Below are positions 48,514 through 60,171 of a stretch of 64,000 nucleotides of DNA, in pieces. The stretch comes from Paragyromitra xinjiangensis (lineage: Eukaryota; Ascomycota; Pezizomycetes; Pezizales; Discinaceae): positions 124,001 through 188,000 of the forward strand of contig JBCAMK010000003.1 in NCBI GenBank assembly GCA_038503065.1. The letters are read 5' to 3'. Each line of letters opens with the position of its first letter. The stretch's first letter is position 1. Position numbers and translations under genes: made by a program. The notes under the pieces were generated by a model. It searched no databases, had not been told where the DNA came from, and saw nothing but the letters and a program-made list of their open reading frames with translations.

Positions 48514-49614
48514 CTACCGCCGATGCTCCGGCATATCCTCCGGGCCCGGAGTATAAATCTCCACCGGATCATACGTGGTGCTATCCGGCAACTCACTAAT
48601 CCGATGAGGATGCGCACTAGCTAGTCTCGCCTGCTCATCCTGCTGAGCCTTCTGCTCCCAATGTCCAGCCCCAACCGGTAACTGACTATACCGGGGATCC
48701 TGATAAACCGGCGGGTGCTCACTCATGCCCATCAACCCGTCTCCAGGAGTGGGTGCAGTCGGCGCCATAGTTGCTTTAACTTCCGCGCCCTTCTTCTTAC
48801 GGCCGACGAAGAAGAATAGGAGGCCGATCAGGGCAAGGGCGATTATGCCGCCGATGGCGATTCCGGCGATTGCGCCGGTGGATAAGGTGACGCTGCCCGA
48901 GGAGGAGGAGGAGCTGGAGGATGGGGGGGAGGTGGAGGTGCTGGTGGAGGCCGTGGTGGTGGTTCCGTCGCCTATCCAGTTTTCGCCGGGGGAGAGGGAG
49001 TAGACTTGGGTTGCGGCGTTTGCACCGACTTTGTCGATGGGGTAGGTCGTGTTATCACTATGATTGTTAGTGGGGGGGGGATTTTGAAGATGGGTTGGAG
49101 GGCTTACGGGTTGATCGCGCCGACCATTTCGTATTTGATACAGCTGTCGGGGGCTGAGCAGTAGAAGTAGAGTGGGTTCGTGTCGTTGATTGTTAGATTC
49201 CATGATGGTGGCTATTTACAGTAAGTATTAAGCACCATAAGAAGCCAGACAGAAGCACATACAGGATTCAAAAACGCAGATACTGGCTTAAACCCCGACC
49301 ACCACCCACCATGGGCATCTGTAGTATCTACCATTTCATACGGCTTACACGGAACCGAAGGGTCCATTCTTACAACTGAATGGTTCACTGGGAAGAACTG
49401 GAAGGCTATACAATCGTTAGTGAAATTGCCCCAACACCAACTTCTAAGATTGAAGAAGTAAAAACCTACAAATAATATCCCCAGGATCAGCTATCGTCAC
49501 ATTTGGATCAAACTTATGATTCCCCTTCCCTACGGTCACCACATGAACCACACCCGTCAACGAGACCGCCGACGCCATCCCCACTAACCCCAGCGCAAAT
49601 AATCGTTGAAGCAT
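48514..49614 (-). CDS. Extracellular cupredoxin-like, serine-rich, single-pass membrane protein
   Basis: Four exons on the minus strand: 49470-49614, 49263-49405, 49108-49211, 48514-49057, with 50-64 nt introns, giving 311 aa. A signal peptide is seen (MLQRLFALGLVGMASAVS). A cupredoxin domain follows (about 20-130): VVTVGKGNHKFDPNVTIADPGD, FPVNHSVV carrying the first copper-ligand His, YFYCSAPDSC with the ligand Cys, and YEMVGAINP with the Met. In the usual fungal family the second ligand is a His just before the second Cys (HC); here it is SC. Next come a Ser/Thr linker (about 160-180), one transmembrane helix (AIAGIAIGGIIALALIGLLFFF) with a KKK stop-transfer, and a cytosolic Pro/Tyr-containing tail of about 100 residues. 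The layout resembles a wall-associated sensor or anchored redox protein. Copper binding is uncertain. Confidence 0.85.
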
Positions 49615-51410
49615 CTCTTACTGTCGTATCAATCAGTGGACCAAATCCCAGGCTGTAACCAAGTCGTTGGGTTTTTTTAAAAGACTGATATTTCGACGCA
49701 GCCTTAAACGGGAAGAAGAAAGAGGGAGAGAAAGACCGAGAGAAAGAAGGGAAAAGCATGGCCTAGATATGGGGGAGCCCCCATCCAGGAATGGGGCTGG
49801 GGCAAACAACCATTGGTCTGAAATGCCTGTGCGCTGGTTCTCCCCCATGCGCCTCGTGGGTAACCCTACATTAATATCAAGGCTAGTGCTTATGGAACCC
49901 AGTCAGTAGAGCACAAAGGTAACTTCACCCATGTCCAGATCCAGGGCTGTGCCAGAGTTGGAATGTCGACGGGAGGGGGTTACTTCACCGGGGATAGTCG
50001 CTGTTGGTGTTTCTTTCTTCCTGTCACTGATCGAGCATTGCATTGCACTCTGTTTGGTGGAGATCTTGTCTTGCTGAGGATCCACAGCACCCAACACTCG
50101 ACACAAGCCTTTTTCCAACAAGTCTTCTCATCGCTTAAGAATCGGTGTTTAGGGCAAATCACAGCTGGAGCACGACCCCTGTAGAGAGTCCCCACACTCC
50201 TGTTTCCTCCAGCCATTGTTTTCTTTTCCAGACAAAACCTACCCCTAAAGACCCAATCGTTCGTGTCCGACTCTCCCAGAATGACAAATTCGATCGCTCT
50301 GGCGATGCTCACCCCGACTTCCCGATGGGAGGGGAGTGGACCAAATAGGACTGAGACGGCACATAAAGAACTTTTCTGTTACACTTGCAGGTTCTTTATG
50401 CCTGTCTCAGGTATGGAGGGGGCATGGCGTTATGCATCAGCCTCAATGTCTCGATCACTAGCCTCGTCAATGTAGCACAGTAAGGCTGGGCCAGTTCTTT
50501 CGGCACGAGCAGACGGGCGGCCAGAGGAAAAGGAAAGAAAGAAAGAGAGATCAGAATCAAGAATTCGTTTTCCGCGGTTCGATCGTGTCACCAAGACCAA
50601 TCTTGATTCTGTTTCCGCCACTCGTGAAGAACGCGAATAGCAGGGTTAGGGTGTCGGTGTTGAAATAGAGCACCATCCAGTCAAGAGGTCTCTATTGCTA
50701 CTCCTACACAGCCATAAGTCCATCGCTCGAGAAAAACATCATCTCGAACACTTCAACCGTCGCATAATGTGGTGTTTAGCGATACTAATTTTAGCGTGTG
50801 CTTCTGAGATTAAGTTAAATTAACCCTGACAATCCCCGCGCTTACATAAATCCAAGATAACTGATTTGCCTCCGACTTTTCCTGCTTTTCCACGCCCAGA
50901 TCCCCTCTGATGAGTCCAGCAATGATAAACATTTCCCAGCCTTGTATAGATAGATTGTCGTACCCGCTCCATCCTCAGCCCTATTTCGTCAGAGGCCCAA
51001 AAAAGCTCCATAGTTGAGGCTCCATCCGAATGTTGCCGCAGCCACGGCACAACTCTTCCCCGATTAGGCGACGGTTTAATAATAACACTTGGCACGCTAC
51101 AAACCCTCAACCTCCCGTGGAAGGCCACTGCCAATCTTTCCCATCCAGAGAATACGGCTTAGGAACGCCGCAGGAATGCTTGTGGAGAATAACTCGAGTG
51201 GGTACCTACCTAAAGCCGACATGTCTGCTGGGTGTGTTGTTCGTTTAGTTATTACCCAAAAGAGGGGGAGGCACAGACGTTTAGTTTGTAGAAGCCAAGC
51301 TCGAGATCAACCCGACTGATAAGGGGCTAGCTACTCGGGACTCAAGATAGGGTTAGGTGGGGTCTTACGGCGCACTGCATACAGGTTTAGTTTCTGCTGT
51401 TTGATACGGT
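49615..51410. other. Spacer with promoter of the cupredoxin-like gene
   Basis: Short ORFs only, none recognised. 50351-50371 and 50391-50410 form an imperfect hairpin (CTGAGAC..ATAAAGAAC arms, 19-nt loop). An AG-rich tract lies near 50520-50550. Confidence 0.5.
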
Positions 51411-51758
51411 TCAGGAAAACCTTTCCCGGGAAGCCATCTCATGGTTCTCGTGGGGAATAGTATAGACTGGGTACTGTTGACCCGGTAAAGACTTAAACGT
51501 AGGACAGATCTCTGTGACTGGGTAACTAACTATATGTGACTCAGTGCTAACACCCGAACCGCTAGTATTGGCGTTGGCAGCTCTTGTATCTGGCTGACAG
51601 AGAACCTTATATGTGTACATACCTTGCGGCTGACGTGTTTGGCGCCTAAATATAAATGGACTTGAGTAATATTTGAGGCTGATCGGGGGGTATTTAGGTC
51701 CAATTGAATAGAATCGGGGGGGGGGAGGGGTTCTAACTTGTCGTTTCGGGGTGTTCAT
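51411..51758 (-). CDS. Doubtful hypothetical ORF, Pro/Tyr/Ser-rich
   Basis: A 115-codon single frame beginning MNTPKRQVRTPPPPRFYS. The composition (Pro, Tyr, Ser, Thr, no low-complexity runs) is protein-like, but no domain, signal peptide or homologue pattern was recognised. It lies in a gene-poor region next to a G10 homopolymer near its start. It could be chance. Confidence 0.25.
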   Translation of the reverse strand: MNTPKRQVRTPPPPRFYSIGPKYPPISLKYYSSPFIFRRQTRQPQGMYTYKVLCQPDTRAANANTSGSGVSTESHIVSYPVTEICPTFKSLPGQQYPVYTIPHENHEMASRERFS

Positions 51759-52427
51759 ACTCTGTTTATTGTTTCGGCGTGCTGAATTCTACTCTTGTTC
51801 AGTTTGTCTTTTTAGACCTCTCGCGGTCTAGTCTCGCACGTATTCGTTCTTAAAACTTCGCAGGGTCCAGTGGGTCATCCGGATAATTGCTTAAGGCTGA
51901 AGGTTTCAGCCCGAAAGTGTAATACTAAATATCCAATCGGCAATACGTATACCCCACGGTACGGATAGAGCGATGCTATTATGGGAGCTAACCAATAACG
52001 TCCCTAGGTGGTGTTTTCTGGTAATTATTCGGAGGTTGGGTCCTATTTTCGGACTGGGAAGCTGTTTCGTCTGCTGATATGTAAGCTTTTGAAGTTCGCG
52101 TTTGCAGTAAATTCCTGTGTCTGGTTGATGGTTTCTTTGCATGTGCTGGCTACCGCCCCGCCCATTGGGTATTTAAGTTGCAGCCATTGGGGCTATCAAA
52201 ACTGTCCGTCTAGTGTGGCTGATCCACGAGTGATGAGCCATGATGGTGATTCGCGGTGGGCTCACGCGATGAGTGAATAGGCTTAATCTAGGTATATTAA
52301 TTATAGAAATTGCAATCTATAGCTATTCTAACTAAAATGATCCCCGGAATACCCTAAATCTTTCTGACAAAGTTCATGCAAGAAAAACGTCCTCGCTTCC
52401 CCTCTAGTAGGCTATCCCCACAATAAA
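51759..52427. other. Spacer
   Basis: Opposing 78- and 90-codon ORFs overlap each other at 51.9-52.3 kb; neither is recognisable. Nothing else seen. Confidence 0.45.
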
Positions 52428-52895
52428 CTAACTCCGATACTCAACCACTACAAGCTCCTCGTCATCCTCATCAATTCGTGTTACAGGAAGACAATCCCTA
52501 TCCCACCGTCTAAGCGTATCGCGGGGACCCTCAGATACACCACACGGATCGTAAGGGTCTTCGGGGTCAAGAGGGTGGTCAAGGCCCCCGCTGTGTTCAT
52601 TAGGATTAGTTGCGGCCGTAACCACTTCCATATTCTCGGGGGTTTTCCCTTCCTGTTCAGTTGTGGGTTTAGGACTAGACACTTTGGACTGCGTTTTGTG
52701 GGAGAAGAAACAGGTATAGTTCCAGATAGTCGTCTTACAGTCATGACAGTCATAAACTCTCGTGGCGGCGGTGTAATCGTACGTACTTACCACTGCCCTC
52801 TGGTTTTTGCGGGGTGTGTAGTGGGTTTGGCAGAATCTGTATCTGTTATCGTGACCTGAAGGGCTGTAGGTGCAGGTGGCGTTGTGGGATGTCAT
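52428..52895 (-). CDS. Hypothetical small Cys/His protein with acidic tail
   Basis: Single frame of 155 aa starting MTSHNATCTYSPSGHDNRYR, with the ATG preceded by CCTCCA, a reasonable fungal start context. The N-terminal 65 residues contain C8, C23, the pair C-H-D-C (about 50-53) and a later Cys, with several His and aromatic residues, suggesting a small metal-stabilised fold. The C-terminal half is Pro/Glu/Asp-rich and ends in IDEDDEELVVVEYRS. No known family was recognised. The Cys-ordered head and acidic tail make it more convincing than nearby ORFs. Confidence 0.4.
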   Translation of the reverse strand: MTSHNATCTYSPSGHDNRYRFCQTHYTPRKNQRAVVSTYDYTAATRVYDCHDCKTTIWNYTCFFSHKTQSKVSSPKPTTEQEGKTPENMEVVTAATNPNEHSGGLDHPLDPEDPYDPCGVSEGPRDTLRRWDRDCLPVTRIDEDDEELVVVEYRS

Positions 52896-53587
52896 TGGAG
52901 GTTGTGTTGGCGGGGTGTTTGCCGGTGGCTCGTGGAGGGAATGGGTTGAGATGAGAACGAACTTACCGGGAACGGAAGAGGTATTTATGTGGTTGTGATC
53001 GCTGTGTTAGTTTTCATGTTGGAAGTGTTTGAGAATTGTTAAGGTACCTGATGGAGTTTAGCGCGGTGTGTTTTGGCGTCATGATAAAATTTTGGATAGG
53101 CTTGAACTGGTGGAGGTTGGTTGTACTGTGACAGTACTGCTCTTAGTTTTTGCTGCGGTTGTTTTTTTGGTTGAGCCTGTGAATCTTGTAAGGGGCGGTT
53201 TTTGTTGAGGGATGCTGAGGCTATGCCCCGTTTATATAGCCATTAGATATCGTTCCTCCCATACAATGCCCTTCCGACATTCATTCTCTATCTTATCTCC
53301 AACCCCGTTTCTACGGGTGCTCTCCCTTCCATGACATTGGTTCTCTTCCGATACATTCTCTTATGTGGTTTCACCACATGGTACATAATTGCCTCAAATC
53401 GACAGAACCTGGTGTTTCTGACCTTGGAGATGGTATAACCGTTTGTTAGACACTGTTTCCACTCTTGGTGGAGTGAACCGTTGAATCGAAAATGCGATGG
53501 GGTGCACAGAATATCCCCTTCGGCGGTTTCAAGCCTCGCTGGGAGTTGCATCGCCGGAAAATTATGTTTTGATGGCCCTGTCTACTG
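52896..53587. other. Spacer
   Basis: A membrane-like frame on the plus strand near 53330-53430 (MTLVLFRYILLCGFTTWYII) ends quickly at a stop after GTATAA. It could be an exon, but no partner exon was found. Confidence 0.35.
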
Positions 53588-53863
53588 GTGACCGATGCGT
53601 GCAATGAAGTCATTGGTACAATGGTATTTGTGAAGAGCGGTACAGCGTGCACTGATACTAGCGCAATGGATTTTTCTAAGTGTGATATAGATCCCTTGAC
53701 AACTGACGTGGTGTTGTGGCTCGTGTTCTCGCTTTATACGGTGCTTATGGGCGCTTTGTTGGACGGTAGTCACGAGTTGTCACTCGGCATAGAATGTGTA
53801 TTGTTGGGAGCTTTGTGGGGATTGGTGTCGAGGCCGTTTGCTTGGTTGCTTGAATATAAGTGA
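53588..53863 (+). CDS. Doubtful hypothetical membrane ORF
   Basis: A 91-codon frame with two hydrophobic stretches (VVLWLVFSLYTVLMGALL and LGIECVLLGALWGLVS), which could form a helical hairpin. No family is recognised. A hydrophobic frame upstream (53.3-53.4 kb) might belong to the same gene, but no satisfactory splice joins them. Confidence 0.25.
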   Translation: MTDACNEVIGTMVFVKSGTACTDTSAMDFSKCDIDPLTTDVVLWLVFSLYTVLMGALLDGSHELSLGIECVLLGALWGLVSRPFAWLLEYK

Positions 53864-56696
53864 AGGCCTCTTTCTATATGTCCCGGCCTGTATGTCATCA
53901 GGACCCTGAATTTCTGGTACGGCGGGTCTGCGGTTTGTAGCTATAAATACCGTTTTAGTCGCGGAAGGGATAGAACCTGGACAACAACCAGGAACGTACC
54001 GAACGGTAGATCACGTTACGAAGCGCCACCGAAACTCAATTTTGTAAGCGTTTTCGACTGTGTAGGGTAAATCACGTCGTCGGGTGACAACGGTGCCGAA
54101 AAGGGGGATGTGATTGGTACGGCGTTTTTACGGTGTTCCGGATTTATCGGTGGATACGGCAACGATTAATTAAGAATCCGGAATTTTTCCGAAAATATGG
54201 TATGGTGGTGGAATCGATAAACGTGTACCTCTTTTAGAACGATCTATTATAGCTAAATAGGACGGGTTTTTAAGAAAACGATCCTATATAGTGATTCGCT
54301 ATATGATCATGATAAACACAATGCCTATAGGGAGATTTTCAAAATTGAAGATATTTTCATGGTGTAATTGGATTTTGAAAAGTTGGGTTTTGGGTGATGT
54401 GGTGGAAGCACCCACAAAAGAAAAAAAGAAAGGTGTGACATTCTGAAGCCTAGATCCACTCAGCTCAGGGGGTGCAATGGGGGTTTTCGCTCTGTGAGAC
54501 CTCCTTATGCCTTACTAGAATACAATCTGAACCATCTGAGCCACAGTGTGATGACAACATCATACATAATCCTCCAAATGCTCAGGCCCTGGTTGTATTA
54601 TAGGTTACATATAGGCACACGTTTATCGATTCCCGCACTATAGTAGATTCACCCTTTTTTTTGGTATTGTAGTTATGGCGGTATGAAGATTTATGTTCGG
54701 CGCCGTGTAGCCCCTTCATCTAACATCATGACTTGCTCTTTCCTAGACAGTTCTTGGTATTTGATTTTATGATCTCCTATTGTAGCTTTTGGGAGCCCTT
54801 TGGTCCTCGCGCTCATGGCCGAGTTTCTATACTGCCATAATTGGGCACCTGGTGGCTGACTTTATTGTAATAAGTTTTATTGAACGGGAGGTCCACTGTT
54901 CGATAGGATAGTAACCTCAATGGGTATCTATCCTACAATGTAACAAATTCCCCTACACTCGTAGTATCGTGTCTCTGCGCCGGACTGCAATCAGCATCAG
55001 CAGGTGGGCAAAATGGATCAGTAAGTATTTCTTACCTTCACTACCTGGTACTCTGTACATGGCTCTAATCTAAGATTTATCGGTACGGTAAATACACTAG
55101 ATCGCAATGTATCTTTTCGCTCTTGCAGAAGTCGCTGCGGCTAATTTCACGATTTGTTTCTGGTAATAGATGAGGGTTGTCTTGATACTGCTGTCCTGGC
55201 CGGGGGACTGAACTGCGTCCATCGTCGTATTCAACATGTTGAACCTCTGGAGGATAGCATGGCCGAACCGTTTTGCTATAAGAAGGTTCGAGACCTTCAG
55301 GATTTTGGTAGGGTTTGTGGGTTGAAGGTGGAGTATAAAATGAGATCTGGAGTACACTAGGCAGACTTGCTGTCGGCGCGCTAAGAGGGCAGTGTTAGCC
55401 TGAGTAGCAGGGTATGCCGTGGTACACTTCATCTCGTTGGTTTTGGCCACTGGTGCGTTTTCAACGTATCGTAGCCTTGAGGTACGTGTGGTGTCGACAT
55501 TTAACTTCTGGTGATCAATGTCTGTTACTAGAAATTGGTGGGACAGACATCCTGTCTAGTGCTGAATTCGCAAATGTCGATATATTCGTCTTCGTATCTC
55601 TTCGCTGTTAGGGATTGCTGGAATAGGAACGATTAGGGTATACGTAGTTCCTGAAAAGGGACGCCGTCTGATCCCATCGTAGTTGTGGTCAGCCTTGGTT
55701 GTAGTAAAATCGCCTTGTAAGGGATACTTGCCTTAGAGGGGTATGCATTCCGGTCCTAATAGAGATTATTTTGGGCGTAATTGGCCTTTTTGTGTGGGGA
55801 TATTTCTTCTATGTATAAGGATATAGGATTATAGTCTCGCTGCCGGCTTGTCATGTGACAATCCTTCCTAAATTGAGTGTTGACGGATTGTCTCTACGAC
55901 TCGACCCCAAAACCCTATTTAAAGCGGGTTAACGTCGATTTCAAGACTAATAAGATTACTCCGGTTCCGTATCCTTATAAGGTAGTTTTACTGAAGGATG
56001 GCCCGTAATTGAGGGTTATGAGCTGGGCGGGTATAGATTCCATACCGTGGCTGGGATAGCTTGGGGCCAGAAGGTGATGGCTCAGGTGGACCGAAATCTG
56101 GCTGGCCTTGCTAGCAGAACCCAGCTCAGGGTGGATTTTAAGGACTTGAGAATTTGGCATGGTAAACATCGTTAGGACTGGTGGGAGGTTTGATGGTTCA
56201 GTGGTGGGGAAAGTGAGGGGAGAAGACGAACACCCCCGGTTGCCTGTTGGTTGATATACATATATTTGGGTTTATCGACAAAAGTAGAATGGTTTGTCAA
56301 AAAATTTGTCAGTACAGCCGCCTTCCGAAAGCCTTTGTACCCTTAGCAACCTGACGATACCGTAATTAAATAGCTATAAACCGAGCTAGAGAATAGTATC
56401 CAAGAGAGGAAGGTATATAAATATTGAAATACTTGGGGTGGGTAGATGGGAATAAATTCTCAGAAAAATCTTCACGATACTAGCATTTTAGCTACCCCAC
56501 CCTCCAACATCAAGCATGACACAGAAACCTCTCCCCAACACACAGCCTTTTGAGTGCACTGTCTTACTACATGTATCCCAGATATTGATTCACTCCGAGA
56601 TCTATCAGAGTTACAATTATCTCGATTAGGTGCCTATCACAATAACATACGAGATGACAGGGTATTCAGCTTAAAGGATTATGAGATGCGTCCTTA
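53864..56696. other. Gene-poor spacer
   Basis: Only overlapping ORFs of up to 117 codons on opposite strands (55.1-55.5 kb), none recognisable. A consensus-looking intron signal (CAGTAAGT at about 55018, TTGCAG at about 55131) follows an ATG, but the joined frame stops after a few codons. Confidence 0.45.
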
Positions 56697-57446
56697 TTAT
56701 AGCCTTTGTGAGCGCAAGTTGCTGAGGCGGGTGGTGCTGCTACTGCCATTTTCATCTACAGGCGGGAGTAGATCTTCTGTTGACTCATCATTTTTCTGGC
56801 GGCGTTGAGATGGGACCGAAAGTCTATGATGCCTCTTTTGAGACTGGAGAACATTCCGATACATAATACAAGTGTAGATGATGAAAATACTGTAGACAAT
56901 ACTATTTCCGTCAGAATCGTTAGCCTAGATAATAAATCTCCCATACTTATAGCTTATTGTCGATTTGAGTTACTCACATCGTGAATATTGAAAAAGTAAA
57001 TGTAAACTTCGGGTTTTGGCAGTATAGCCATTTGTTCTTAAACCGTGTGGGACACATCTTATCAAATATATCTCTGAGGTTGGAGATGGCGATAGATTGA
57101 TAGAAACAAGCGGAAAGCCAGAAAAACCAAAGTGCGGTATTGAGTGCGATTGAGAGAAGAGGGTTTAGGCGAGATTTGATGTATAATAGCGCATGGAGGA
57201 GAATGGCTGATAACGAAAAAGTGCTACAAATGACATTGAGTATTAAGCGTCTGGAGATCAGGTCAGTGTTGTTTTTGGGTAGATATGAAAGGATCAGAGA
57301 GGTTACCTTGAAGGTCTTGTCTTGAGTGTACCTCTGATGTAGCTTATATCGTAGGCACTGACTCCAAGAACTATGAGGACGCACATAAGCTGGCAACCAA
57401 AGAGCCAGAGCGTCGGGATTGGCTTCCAGCGAGGATCATGGAGCAT
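56697..57446 (-). CDS. Four-helix membrane protein, MARVEL-like
   Basis: Three exons on the minus strand: 57307-57446, 56978-57250, 56697-56901, giving 205 aa. The 56-nt intron has GTAACC..CCAG ends; the 76-nt intron has GTGAGT..ATAG ends with a GCTAAC branch site. The start gives MLHDPRWKPIPTLWLFGCQL. Four hydrophobic segments follow: about 8-31 (PTLWLFGCQLMCVLIVLGVS), about 48-70 (LILNVICSTFSLSAILLHAL), about 77-102 (LSIALNTALWFFWLSACFYQ) and about 130-153 (TFTFSIFTIIVYSIFIIYTC). A Cys-bearing loop lies between helices 3 and 4 (MCPTRFKNKWLYCQNPKF). A polar tail of about 50 residues ends in SNLRSQRL. This is the layout of fungal MARVEL-domain proteins, which sit in plasma-membrane microdomains. 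The function of this one is unknown. Confidence 0.7.
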
Positions 57447-58092
57447 GATGAAGGGTGGTTTCCACGACTAGTCAAGATTGGAGGAGTAGATCCCTAGGAT
57501 TAATGATTTTAGGAGGTAGTTTACTGCAATGGCCAGTTTCTTGATAGGGCTTATAGGGTATATATTTTGTCTTTAGGAACGCCTGGGTGGAGCAGGCCTT
57601 TCTTTGTTCGATCACTAATTATAACAGTAATCAGGTTATTTCAAGGGGAATTTTGATCCGGACGTTCCTATTGAGATAAGTGAGCTGACAAAGAAACATC
57701 TTAGTGACGCAATTAATTGTACTAGCCGCTCGGGTGTTTACGGAGAATGACTGTAGGAACGAGTGATGGGTTGTGCATATTAATATTAAGAACCGGAACG
57801 AGATACCAGCGATTGCCGTTTTATAATCGAGTTGATGTTTTATTAAATAAAGATAGAGATATAGCAAAAGAGATATAATAAATGGACATCATTTTTGCGT
57901 TTTCTTGGGCTTTGAGGGCTCGGGAAAGGAATCTGGGGTATACATATGATAGAGAAATAAGAAGATGTCAACTCGATTAAAGAATTAAAAAAGACGCAGT
58001 TTATATCTCCAATCCAAATACGATTGCTATCCAATTCGTTGCATAAAATCTAGATGCGTAAGGGACATCGGGTGTTGAAATAGGCGAGAGTC
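57447..58092. other. Spacer
   Basis: AT-rich, with short unrecognised ORFs (63-78 codons). It holds the promoter of the MARVEL-like gene and the 3' region of the hydrophobin gene. Confidence 0.5.
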
Positions 58093-58689
58093 TTAGATAA
58101 GAGATGCAAGGGCAAGGCAGCCAAGGTTGATCAGGCCGTTCTGGGAAATGTTAGTGGGTTCTTTGGGATAAAACTATGAAAAGTGAATGGGTTACCTGAG
58201 AGACTTCGCCCTGGCAACAAGCAGCCTTTGCATCGCAAGCTTTGTTGATAGGAACTTGGACTGGTAGTGGGAGAAAAGTTAGTGATGTGGTATTTTATAA
58301 AGTTTAGGGGTAAAGGGATGGATGGATAGAGGGAGCATAAACATACCACCGACAACGGGAAGGTTGATAGGCGAGCACTGGATACCAATGTCACCGCTTC
58401 CGAATACAGCTCCAAGGAGACCAGCGTTGGTAGTATCGCCCTTCTTCTCGATCTTGTTGCAGCAGTTAAGCTGTGCGTTACCACAGGTTTGGACACCCTG
58501 CTCAACGGTGTAGTCGCCTTTGACCGTCCCTTTGTTTGCGGCGCTGTTTCCAGCATTCTGGCCCTTGTTGCCAACGTCCTGGTTACCTTCACCGTCATTG
58601 CCGGAGGATGCGATTTGTCTGGCGACTAATGGAGACGCGGAAACGGTGAGGGCAAGAGCCAGGATAGCGATCAGTTTTTGGGCGAGCAT
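58093..58689 (-). CDS. Class I hydrophobin
   Basis: Three exons on the minus strand: 58347-58689, 58196-58260, 58093-58140, with introns of 86 and 55 nt, giving 151 aa. A signal peptide is present (MLAQKLIAILALALTVSAS). A Gly/Asn-rich spacer of about 45 residues precedes the cysteines. All eight are present in hydrophobin order: C-x6-CC-x27-C-x17-C-x5-CC-x13-C. The long gap after the first CC fits class I. Hydrophobins are secreted and self-assemble into amphipathic films on hyphae, conidia and fruiting bodies. The last two exons carry four of the eight Cys, so correct splicing is essential; the first-exon frame left unspliced gives a truncated tail. Confidence 0.92.
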
Positions 58690-60171
58690 CTTGAAGAGAA
58701 TGGTTGTTTAGGTATTTGGTGGATAGGGTTTATTATTAGGGAAAGATTAGGGGGAAAGGTTAAGTAATTTGTGGGTAGGATTGTTAGGTTAGAGTGAATA
58801 TCGAAAGCTGGGAGGAAATAGTTCCAATTTTATAAAGTTTTCTTAGAAAGTCATGTTTACATTTTGTAGCGTTAGCTCAACTTACTTCAATGCTTTTGGA
58901 TTGTTGGTATATCAGGAAGGATGTTCGAGTATGCAGGAGGTTGAGCGAGGAATGCACGGGGTTTGCTGTGCCTTGCAGCTCTAATATATCATGAGGGTTG
59001 AGAATATCGAGAAGAGACAGAACTAGAGTCTCCTTGCGTTAACGGTGAAATTTTGGTTACACCCTGCATTATCCTTCAAATCTCCTAGGCCTAGCTCTAG
59101 GCTAGCAGGTGTTAGTAGTGGAATCGTGTTATATGTTTGTTTGATAAACACAAGCTATAAACACAAGAACCCTTTGGCGGTGCGTCTTTGTTGTGAGTGG
59201 AAGGTAAGGGGTAAGCAGCACGAACACCGAACAAATTGGTTCGTTTTAATTGGAGCGTGAGCGATATATTGTGGAGAGTATTATTTGCGTTTGAGTCTGC
59301 GAGCTGGTTGCCTAGCTGGGTAGATGTAAGACGAGCCTAACGAGCAGGAGATGTCGTAGCTATTTTAGTAGCCTAAATCTTCACTTCACACTTGATTTTA
59401 TTCCCTACGTATAAATGATTATCTAGGTCTTGATAATTGAGGGTAGTTATCGATAATATGATTGGTAGTTATTATGTCAATATTCCGAGTGACCAACTTT
59501 GGTGCACTGTATGTCGGTTTTCTGGTCGTCAATGTTGTGGGCGTTCCTGCCCAATTACATGCATTAAACAAGGTAGTTTTTTTAAGAGTAATTACTGTTA
59601 GGGTATTAGTGAACGATTCTTTCGGTCTACATTGTTTTCCGTTTCCTGTTGCTAGGTCTTAGCTGAACCAACGATACTATGCCAAGCCAATTGGAACCAT
59701 TGACTATATTAGGTTTTTGGGTTCATTCAGGCGTTGTTATTTAATTACCTAAAGAGAAGATCTTGTTTGTATTCCGGCTTGCACATGTTCTAGGGAATAC
59801 TACCCTAACCCTGTGTCAGTTATGGGCTTTATCCGGCAGCAGAAAATACCCGGATGCGCAGACCTCAGAGCACAAACTACTCTCGTTAGGTCTACTCGTC
59901 GAATTCCGGTTACGATATTAAATTGTCATGACGATGCCCATCTACGGTTAGGTAGAATGCTTGTTATATCAAAGTAGGTTGGGTTGTTGCTGCTTGTTGA
60001 AGATGGTATCATTGACTAATGAATTGCGTGAACCATGCTTATCATGTCGTGATCCTCGGCGCCAGGGGATTATCACCAATATGTGATACCACGATAATTT
60101 AAGCAACCATCTTGCCCCCTTTTTAAGTGGTTTGAAAACTCCTAAAAAACTCCTCTACATCTGTGAAAGCA
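58690..60171. other. Spacer between hydrophobin and dioxygenase
   Basis: Divergent promoter region for the hydrophobin (minus) and TauD-like (plus) genes, 1.48 kb. ORFs of 66-71 codons are unrecognised. No clear binding motif was identified. Confidence 0.5.

Noticed and set aside
48725..49003. 92-codon plus-strand ORF rich in Pro, Ala and Glu
   Set aside because: Antisense to the Ser-rich linker and membrane helix of the cupredoxin-like protein.
55097..55450. Overlapping 117-codon minus and 68-codon plus ORFs
   Set aside because: Neither is recognisable; the nearby intron-like signal on the plus strand leads to an immediate stop.
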